In this document: positions 6,029 to 10,719 of the stretch, one piece after another | How the letters are laid out: each line of letters begins with the position of its first letter | Numbering within the stretch: position 1 is the stretch's first letter | Assembly: GCA_013151705.1 (NCBI GenBank) | Contig: JAADHT010000187.1 | Location: forward strand, 1-10,719 | From: Kiritimatiellota bacterium | GTDB lineage: Bacteria; Verrucomicrobiota; Lentisphaeria; Victivallales; JAADHT01 | DNA: 10,719 nt | Direction of reading: 5' to 3' | The notes under the pieces: generated by a model | Database searches by the model: none | Told to the model about the DNA's origin: nothing | The model's input: the letters and a program-made list of their open reading frames with translations, nothing else | Translations under genes and position numbers: made by a program

Positions 6029-7234
6029 AACGACAAATTCGAACGTTTTTTGGAGGATGCGGAACGTGGCGAAATGAAACGATCGCTCCGAGGGGTTTGT
6101 TCAATTTCCGCGAGGGAATGCCGGGTAGAAGGCGTTGATTCGCCATGTTTGGATTTCTCGTCCAACAACTACCTTGGAATCGCCGATCACCCGAAGTTGA
6201 AGGAGGAGGCGATCGGCTGGATAAGAAGATTCGGAACGTCGTTCAAGGCGTCGCGGCTTGTTTCGGGAACGAATCCGGCGCATCTCGAATTGGAGGAGTT
6301 GATCGCCGACTGGAAAGGTTCCGAGGCCGCTTTGCTGTTAGGTTCCGGATACATGGCGAACACAGGATTGATTCCGGCCTTGGCCGGGCGGAAGGACGCG
6401 ATATTCGCGGACAAATTGAATCACGCCAGTCTCAACGCCGGAGCCGCTCTCTCGGGGGCGAAGCATATCCGCTACCGTCATAACGACTTGTGCGATCTTC
6501 GCGGAAAGTTTGCTACTTTCAACGAAAACCGCCTTGTCAAAAAGGGCGGTGGCGACTATGGTTCGGAAGGCGGATTGGTGATAATTTCGGATAGCGTTTT
6601 CAGCATGGACGGCGACATCGCGGATATCGCGGGGCTCGCGGAGCTCGCGGCCGCCGGCAACGCGGCGCTTTACATCGACGACGCCCATTCCACGGGTGTT
6701 TTCGGTGAAAAGGGAGAGGGTTTGGCGAAGCCGGGCGACGCGGATGTGGTAATGGGAACTTTCAGCAAAGGCATGGGTGCGTACGGAGCCTACGCCGCCT
6801 GCTCGAAAACGCTTCGGGATTATTTCGTGAACAAATGTGGTTCGTTCATCTATTCAACCGCGCCGCCGCCCGGCGTCTGCGGAGCCGTCTCCGCGGCGGT
6901 GAGGCTTGTTCAAACACCGGAGTTCCGCGAGATTCGCGGACGGTTGCTCGAGCTGGCGGCATGGTTCGCGAGGGAGGTAGCGGCGTTGGGGTTCGATACC
7001 GGCAAGACGGGCACGCCCATCGTTCCGGTCATCATTGGAGACGCGGCTAAGACCGTGCGGTTCTCGCGATATCTGCTTGACAACGGTGTTTTGGCGGTGG
7101 CGATCCGCCCGCCAACGGTTCCGGTCGGGTCGGCCAGATTGAGATTGTCGCTTAACGCGGAGCACACCAAGGAGGATTTGTCCAAGGTTTTGGAGTTGCT
7201 GGAAAGTGGGGCGGAAAAGGTGTTGAGCGCCTAA
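6026..7234 (+). CDS. bioF: 8-amino-7-oxononanoate synthase (biotin synthesis)
   Basis: BioF condenses pimeloyl-thioester with L-alanine, using pyridoxal phosphate, to form 8-amino-7-oxononanoate, the first committed ring-precursor step of biotin synthesis. From the TTG start the protein has 402 residues, slightly longer than E. coli BioF (384). Seen motifs are DFSSNNYLG, an HASLNAG segment, DDAHSTG with D218 and H221 for cofactor contacts, and TFSKGMGAYG with K248 as the PLP Schiff-base lysine. The C-terminal RPPTVPVGSARLRLSL is characteristic of BioF. The homologous Kbl (2-amino-3-ketobutyrate ligase) and serine palmitoyltransferase are alternatives, but the RPPTVP motif favours BioF. No other biotin gene is present. 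nrdJ follows 61 bases later on the same strand and may share the transcript. Confidence 0.9.
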   Translation: MNDKFERFLEDAERGEMKRSLRGVCSISARECRVEGVDSPCLDFSSNNYLGIADHPKLKEEAIGWIRRFGTSFKASRLVSGTNPAHLELEELIADWKGSEAALLLGSGYMANTGLIPALAGRKDAIFADKLNHASLNAGAALSGAKHIRYRHNDLCDLRGKFATFNENRLVKKGGGDYGSEGGLVIISDSVFSMDGDIADIAGLAELAAAGNAALYIDDAHSTGVFGEKGEGLAKPGDADVVMGTFSKGMGAYGAYAACSKTLRDYFVNKCGSFIYSTAPPPGVCGAVSAAVRLVQTPEFREIRGRLLELAAWFAREVAALGFDTGKTGTPIVPVIIGDAAKTVRFSRYLLDNGVLAVAIRPPTVPVGSARLRLSLNAEHTKEDLSKVLELLESGAEKVLSA

Positions 7235-7295
7235 GTCCAGGAAAGAATCTTATTTTTCAACGTACGTAAACATAGCAAACACGGGAGCGGAAAAA

Positions 7296-9581
7296 ATGCC
7301 GAAAGGAAGAGGGAAACAGCCGGAATTCTACGACATCGCGACGGAGATTTGGAACAGGAAATACCGCTACAAGGGGAACCAAAAGGATATTCCGGAGGAC
7401 AAAACGGTCGAGGACACTCTCCACCGAGTCGCCAGAACGATCGCCGCCAACGAACAGAACGCCCGCCACTGGGAAAGCAAGTTCGAGGAGATTCTCATTC
7501 CCAAATATTTTCTGCCGGGCGGTCGGATAATAGCGAACGCCGGCACCCAGCGTTCCGAAGTGACGATGTTCAACTGCTACGTGATGAACTCCATAGAGGA
7601 TTCCATCGAAGGGATTTTCGATACGGTCAAGGATTCAGCGGTGACCCAGAAACAGGGAGGAGGCGTCGGCTTCGACTTCTCCACGATACGCCCGAAAAAC
7701 TCCCACATCAAGGGTTGCGAGGCGCAGTCGTCGGGCCCCATCAGCTTCATGCAGGTTCTTGACTCCACCTGCCGCACCATAATGAGTGCCGGGCAACGCC
7801 GCGGCGCGCAGATGGGCGTTATGCGCTGCGACCATCCCGACATCGAGGAGTTCGTAACGGCCAAACGAGGCAACGCGTCGCTTCAAATGTTCAATCTGTC
7901 GGTAGCGATAACCGAAAAATTCATGAATGCCGTGAAAAACAATTCCGACTGGGAACTATCGTTCAACGGCAATGTCCATAAAACCGTGCGCGCGACCGAG
8001 CTCTGGGAACTGATCATGAAATCGACATACGATTTCGCCGAGCCCGGATTCATTCTCATGGACCGGATCAACGAAATGAACAACCTCTACTACTGCGAGA
8101 CGATCGCCGCGACGAATCCGTGCGGAGAACAACCGCTTCCGCCCTTCGGCGCCTGCCTGCTCGGCTCGCTCAACCTCACGAAATTCGTTAATAATCCTTT
8201 CGAGGAGAACGCCTCGGTGGATTACGACCTGATCGACTCGGTTACGCGCACCGCCGTGAGACTGCTCGACAACGTCATCGACATAAGCGGTTATCCTCTT
8301 CCGCAGCAGCGGGACGAGGCGCGTCGGAAACGCCGTATGGGCGTCGGCATAACGGGACTGGCCGACATGTTTATTTTCCTCGGAGTCAGGTACGGCTCCG
8401 CGAAATCCCTGGATATGGCTTCCGACATTATGAAAGCGATCACGAACGCGGCGTATGAGGGAAGCGTCGCCTTGGCGAAGGAAAAAGGATCGTTTCCTCT
8501 TCTCGAAGAGGCGAAATACTGCAGAAGCAAATTCATCCAAACTCTGCCCGACGAGATAATCGCCGGCATAAAACGGTACGGGTTGCGCAATTCACATTTG
8601 ATCTCGATAGCTCCCACGGGCACCATTAGTCTTTTCGCGGACAATGTGTCAAGCGGTCTCGAACCGGTTTTCGCGTTCAGCTACAACCGCAGAATAAGAA
8701 ACGGGGCGGAGGACGACTGCACTGAAGTGGAAGTGGTGGACTACGCCTATAAAAAGTATGTGGAGCACGTTGGAAAAACCGTGAAGGAAAAGGATTTGCC
8801 GGACTACTTCGTAACCTCCGACAGCGTTACTCCCGAAGAGCATGTCAACATACAGGCGGCATTGCAGCGGCACGTCGACAGTTCAATTTCGAAAACGATC
8901 AATGTTCCGGCGGATTATCCTTTTGACAAATTCAAGGATATCTATCTCTACGCGCACAGCAAAGGTTTGAAAGGATGCACAACTTTCAGACCTTCGGAGC
9001 ACATCACCGGCGTTCTCACCAGGAAAGAGGATAAACAAGACGCCGCGGCGCTAGCGGACACGCCACCGCCGCGCATACCGGACCGTCCAAAGGAACTTGA
9101 AGGCACAACTTATAAAATCAAAACGCCTCTTTCGCCCGACGCCCTCTATCTGACCATCAACGATATCATCGACGAAGGCACCCGCCGTCCATACGAACTC
9201 TTCATCAACACGAAAAACCTTCAGCATTTGAGTTGGGTGGTGGCGATGACCCGGTTGATCTCGGCGGTATTCCGCAAAGAGAAACACCCCTCGTTTCTCG
9301 TCGAGGAGCTGAAAAGCATCTACGATCCGAACGGAGGATACTTCTCGGATGGCAAGTTCATTCCATCCCTCGCGGCCGACATCGGTCTCGTGATTGAAAA
9401 GCATCTCCAGAAAATCGGAATGATTGAAGAGAAAAAGAAGGCCGCCGTCGTCGATACGAAGAAAAAAGTCGAGAGGAACGACTCCAAATTCATGATTTGC
9501 CCGCAGTGCAACGAGAAAGGCCTCTATTCGTCCGAAAACTGCGTCAAATGCATCCTCTGCGGATACAGCAAGTGTGGATGA
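7296..9581 (+). CDS. nrdJ: Adenosylcobalamin-dependent (class II) ribonucleotide reductase
   Basis: The enzyme reduces ribonucleotides to deoxyribonucleotides through a thiyl radical made from adenosylcobalamin, with or without oxygen. The catalytic barrel fills roughly residues 15-600. C94 (FNCYVMN) and C287 are the expected redox pair. N274, C276 and E278 (NPCGE) form the radical active site; the 11-residue spacing from C276 to C287 is that of known class II enzymes. PTGTISLFA begins at residue 440. A TSCPD-family-like region spans about 612-715. The C-terminus has six cysteines (735, 738, 749, 752, 755, 760), resembling a zinc-ribbon with a thiol-shuttling tail. No N-terminal ATP-cone is evident. 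GGGAG at 7283-7287 is the ribosome site. The 61-base upstream gap leaves no room for a cobalamin riboswitch. Confidence 0.96.
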   Translation: MPKGRGKQPEFYDIATEIWNRKYRYKGNQKDIPEDKTVEDTLHRVARTIAANEQNARHWESKFEEILIPKYFLPGGRIIANAGTQRSEVTMFNCYVMNSIEDSIEGIFDTVKDSAVTQKQGGGVGFDFSTIRPKNSHIKGCEAQSSGPISFMQVLDSTCRTIMSAGQRRGAQMGVMRCDHPDIEEFVTAKRGNASLQMFNLSVAITEKFMNAVKNNSDWELSFNGNVHKTVRATELWELIMKSTYDFAEPGFILMDRINEMNNLYYCETIAATNPCGEQPLPPFGACLLGSLNLTKFVNNPFEENASVDYDLIDSVTRTAVRLLDNVIDISGYPLPQQRDEARRKRRMGVGITGLADMFIFLGVRYGSAKSLDMASDIMKAITNAAYEGSVALAKEKGSFPLLEEAKYCRSKFIQTLPDEIIAGIKRYGLRNSHLISIAPTGTISLFADNVSSGLEPVFAFSYNRRIRNGAEDDCTEVEVVDYAYKKYVEHVGKTVKEKDLPDYFVTSDSVTPEEHVNIQAALQRHVDSSISKTINVPADYPFDKFKDIYLYAHSKGLKGCTTFRPSEHITGVLTRKEDKQDAAALADTPPPRIPDRPKELEGTTYKIKTPLSPDALYLTINDIIDEGTRRPYELFINTKNLQHLSWVVAMTRLISAVFRKEKHPSFLVEELKSIYDPNGGYFSDGKFIPSLAADIGLVIEKHLQKIGMIEEKKKAAVVDTKKKVERNDSKFMICPQCNEKGLYSSENCVKCILCGYSKCG

Positions 9582-9808
9582 GGTTTCCGCATGACTCGCC
9601 GCTCGTGATCCGTGAAGTCTGAAGTGCGGACGAATAGGGGGAGGCGGTGGGTGGGAAGCGACGAGGAAATCGGTGACCAACGCCTCTTTCGATGCATGGC
9701 GGGGGGTGTCTTGGTATAGTTGCAACGAGCTCATTCTGCGCTCCACGTATCGCGTCGACGACCACACTTCGAGTCGTTATTACAGCTTCGGTTTTCGATT
9801 GGTTTTGT
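9582..9808. other. Non-coding stretch downstream of nrdJ
   Basis: No credible gene is present; the long minus-strand frame crossing it is antisense to nrdJ. Arms TCCGCA near 9586 and TGCGGA near 9624 could form a long loose stem just past the nrdJ stop, but no U-tract follows. A G-rich run lies at 9637-9655 and six G residues near 9701. No clear nrdJ terminator was found before the repeat that begins at 9809. Confidence 0.5.
9637..9655 (+). other. G-rich run with G-quadruplex potential
   Basis: Five G-tracts of five, two, two, three and three bases are each separated by a single base, 55 bases past the nrdJ stop. That is enough for a two-tier quadruplex in the nrdJ mRNA tail. The pattern is seen directly; folding and function are inference. 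Confidence 0.35.
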
Positions 9809-9939
9809 CCCGTATGGTCAAAAAACTCATCCGCGGGGAAAACTGATTGATTTTTTGGTATTTCGAGGTCGGCGAGTCTCGCGGATGGACTGTTTTTCCG
9901 CGAAATCCGCGGAAAATCTCGTCCGGAAGCTGTTTCAGC
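9809..9939 (+). repeat. Structured direct repeat, copy 1
   Basis: It aligns without gaps to 10589-10719 with 13 differences over 131 bases. The block 9816-9869 (54 bases) is identical in both. Its left part encodes VKKLIRGEN and a TGA stop (9844-9846), the same tail as the downstream gene, yet the sequence to its left is unrelated, so the tail here is an orphan. Three dyads follow: GCGAG-T-CTCGC at 9872-9882, an 11-base-armed hairpin at 9892-9918 with one mismatch, and GCTG-TTT-CAGC at 9929-9939. No transposase or terminal target duplication was seen. Confidence 0.85.
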
Positions 9940-9948
9940 GTCGTTTTT

Positions 9949-9971
9949 CGCCGTTCCACGGCGTGCTTTTT
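9949..9971 (+). terminator. Intrinsic-terminator-like hairpin after repeat copy 1
   Basis: CGCCG and CGGCG (9949-9953 and 9959-9963) pair around a TTCCA loop, followed by TG and CTTTTT. The stem is short, but this is the best hairpin-plus-T-run downstream of nrdJ. It may end nrdJ transcripts or a transcript of the repeat. Confidence 0.4.
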
Positions 9972-10001
9972 GACATAAACACGTAGTGTCATATTTATAT
10001 T
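9970..10001 (+). promoter_or_regulatory. Possible promoter upstream of the unrecognised gene
   Basis: TTGACA at 9970-9975 is a perfect -35 consensus. TATATT at 9996-10001 matches the -10 consensus at five of six positions but lies 20 bases away, longer than usual. A small dyad ACAC-GTA-GTGT (9979-9989) lies between them, and the -10 sits inside the 28-bp palindrome, so a protein bound there would compete with polymerase. Confidence 0.3.
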
Positions 10002-10020
10002 TTCCGCGGAAAATATAAAT
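9993..10020. repeat. Perfect 28-bp palindrome
   Basis: The half-site ATTTATATTTTCCG (9993-10006) is followed directly by its exact reverse complement, CGGAAAATATAAAT (10007-10020). No mismatch or spacer occurs. The core is CCGCGG with A/T-rich flanks. There is no U-tract after it on either strand, so a dimeric DNA-binding-protein site is more likely than a terminator. Confidence 0.9.
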
Positions 10021-10034
10021 CGCTCTTTGACAAT
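10021..10034 (+). promoter_or_regulatory. boxA-like antitermination sequence
   Basis: CGCTCTTTGACAAT matches 12 of 14 positions of the E. coli rrn boxA, TGCTCTTTAACAAT. boxA RNA is bound by NusB-NusE to prevent early termination, chiefly in rRNA leaders. No rRNA gene follows here. It begins on the base after the 28-bp palindrome. The embedded TTGACA could alternatively be a -35 box, but no fair -10 lies downstream. Confidence 0.4.
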
Positions 10035-10152
10035 TCGACGTTGCTCATTACAGGCATTGTGATTCGCAGGATTCGCGAATTATTCAGGACGCTTTTCGAT
10101 AATAAAAGTTCAGCAGGCCGCCGAGAACGACTTCCCCGTCCTCGGACGCGGC

Positions 10153-10626
10153 GTGTCCGCCGACGCTCTCTCATGGTCCACCGAAGACCAGGGCGGCATT
10201 CCGAACAACAAAAAACTGTATATCGAGGGAGTCGAGACAAGCTCATCCCTCCGGAACGTTAAATTCAAAGCCGAAATGAAACTCCTCAGAGGCGGCTTTC
10301 CCGTGGACATCACCATCGAGGACGAACTCGACGCGACCGTGTTCAGACCGGACATCGTAATACAGAAACTCAATGAAGCCAAAGAGGAGAATCCGGGAGC
10401 GTTCATAGGATTCAAAACCGACCCCGTCAGAGCCGCGCTTCGATTCAAGCCCAAAGGAACGAAAGCGGAGCTCGTCAAACTGAAACAAGGGAAATTCACG
10501 CTCTCCAAAAAACGCCTGTACGGTTCCGAGTCCGGCGGCGACGTCAAGTTCTGGGAGGACGAGGGAAAGAAACGCGAATTGAAGAAAACCCGTAGGGTCA
10601 AAAAACTCATCCGCGGGGAAAACTGA
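10153..10626 (+). CDS. Unrecognised lysine-rich protein, probably 5'-truncated
   Basis: I do not recognise the family. The frame opens after a stop at 10060-10062. Its first usual start is a GTG at 10153, with no good ribosome site. Codons such as GCC GCC GAG AAC GAC TTC CCC GTC CTC in the same frame just upstream look coding back to about 10110, so the true N-terminus is probably lost or frameshifted. The 157 residues have no signal peptide or membrane segment. The N-terminal two-thirds alternates charged and hydrophobic residues as in beta-strand proteins (for example KLYIEGVE and VKFKAEMKLL). The C-terminus is very basic, ending KKTRRVKKLIRGEN, and that tail recurs in repeat copy 1. It may be a fragment of a larger gene or a member of a degraded tandem family. 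No function is proposed. Confidence 0.5.
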   Translation: MSADALSWSTEDQGGIPNNKKLYIEGVETSSSLRNVKFKAEMKLLRGGFPVDITIEDELDATVFRPDIVIQKLNEAKEENPGAFIGFKTDPVRAALRFKPKGTKAELVKLKQGKFTLSKKRLYGSESGGDVKFWEDEGKKRELKKTRRVKKLIRGEN

Positions 10627-10719
10627 TTGATTTTTTGGTATTTCGAGGTTGGCGAGACTCGCGGAACACCTGTTTTTCCGCGAAACACGCGGAAAAACTC
10701 ATCCGGAAGTTGTTTCAAC
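10589..10719 (+). repeat. Structured direct repeat, copy 2 (reaches window edge)
   Basis: The partner of 9809-9939, offset exactly 780 bp. It starts inside the last 13 codons of the gene before it and contains its TGA stop at 10624-10626. Dyads: GCGAG-A-CTCGC at 10652-10662; a perfect 11-bp hairpin GTTTTTCCGCG/CGCGGAAAAAC with loop AAACA at 10672-10698; and GTTG-TTT-CAAC at 10709-10719, ending on the last base of the window. The true right boundary is not visible. Confidence 0.85.

Noticed and set aside
7235..7295. Cobalamin riboswitch upstream of the B12-dependent reductase
   Set aside because: Only 61 bases are available, far shorter than a cobalamin riboswitch, and no B12-box-like motif was seen.
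9051..9767. 238-residue frame antisense to nrdJ
   Set aside because: Mostly opposite the nrdJ 3' end, with low-complexity proline and arginine content beyond it; no recognisable domain or ribosome site.
9809..10719. Integron gene cassettes with attC sites
   Set aside because: A gene followed by a structured repeat of about 120 bp is suggestive, but no conserved GTTRRRY/RYYYAAC core pair is present in both copies, and no integrase is in the window.
9809..10719. CRISPR array with a boxA-bearing leader
   Set aside because: Only two repeat copies 780 bp apart with coding sequence between them; no regular 25-40 bp repeat-spacer pattern and no cas gene.

Overview
The window is a bacterial chromosomal segment of moderate GC content with mostly housekeeping genes. 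It carries polynucleotide phosphorylase (pnp), ribosomal protein S15 (rpsO), a protein with three FHA-like domains, a flavin-reductase/flavoredoxin family protein, glutamate 5-kinase (proB), 8-amino-7-oxononanoate synthase (bioF) and a cobalamin-dependent class II ribonucleotide reductase (nrdJ). The rpsO-pnp order, Shine-Dalgarno sites and gene families point to a bacterium, but nothing here fixes the phylum. The class II reductase implies DNA precursor synthesis that needs adenosylcobalamin and not oxygen. There are no rRNA or tRNA genes, CRISPR arrays or transposase genes.

Layout. Positions 1-2163 (minus strand) hold a 124-base leader with three hairpins, rpsO, a 250-base spacer with a strong hairpin, and pnp running off the left edge. 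Positions 2170-2338 form a divergent intergenic region with an exact tandem 15-bp repeat. The FHA gene (2339-3478, plus) meets the flavin reductase gene (4107-3550, minus) across a 54-base inverted repeat that contains the FHA stop codon. proB (5376-4255, minus) lies upstream of the flavin reductase gene. Positions 5377-6025 are about 650 bases of non-coding DNA between the divergent proB and bioF genes, with two degenerate repeat elements. bioF (from a probable TTG at 6026) and nrdJ (7296-9581) follow on the plus strand, 61 bases apart.

The unusual part is the right end (9582-10719). A 131-bp sequence occurs twice in direct orientation, exactly 780 bp apart, at about 90% identity. Each copy includes the last codons and stop of a reading frame, then three small dyads. 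The differences between copies largely spare or restore base pairing, including one compensatory double change. Between the copies lie a terminator-like hairpin, a TTGACA box, a perfect 28-bp palindrome, a close match to the rrn boxA antitermination sequence, and an unrecognised lysine-rich gene. Coding-like sequence in that gene extends upstream of its only usable start codon, which suggests loss of its 5' end. I read this as part of a dispersed or tandem gene-plus-structured-repeat family. The window ends inside the second copy, so the family cannot be delimited here.

The genes do not form one pathway: RNA decay and translation on the left, proline, biotin and deoxynucleotide synthesis in the centre and right, and a probable phosphothreonine-binding adaptor between them.
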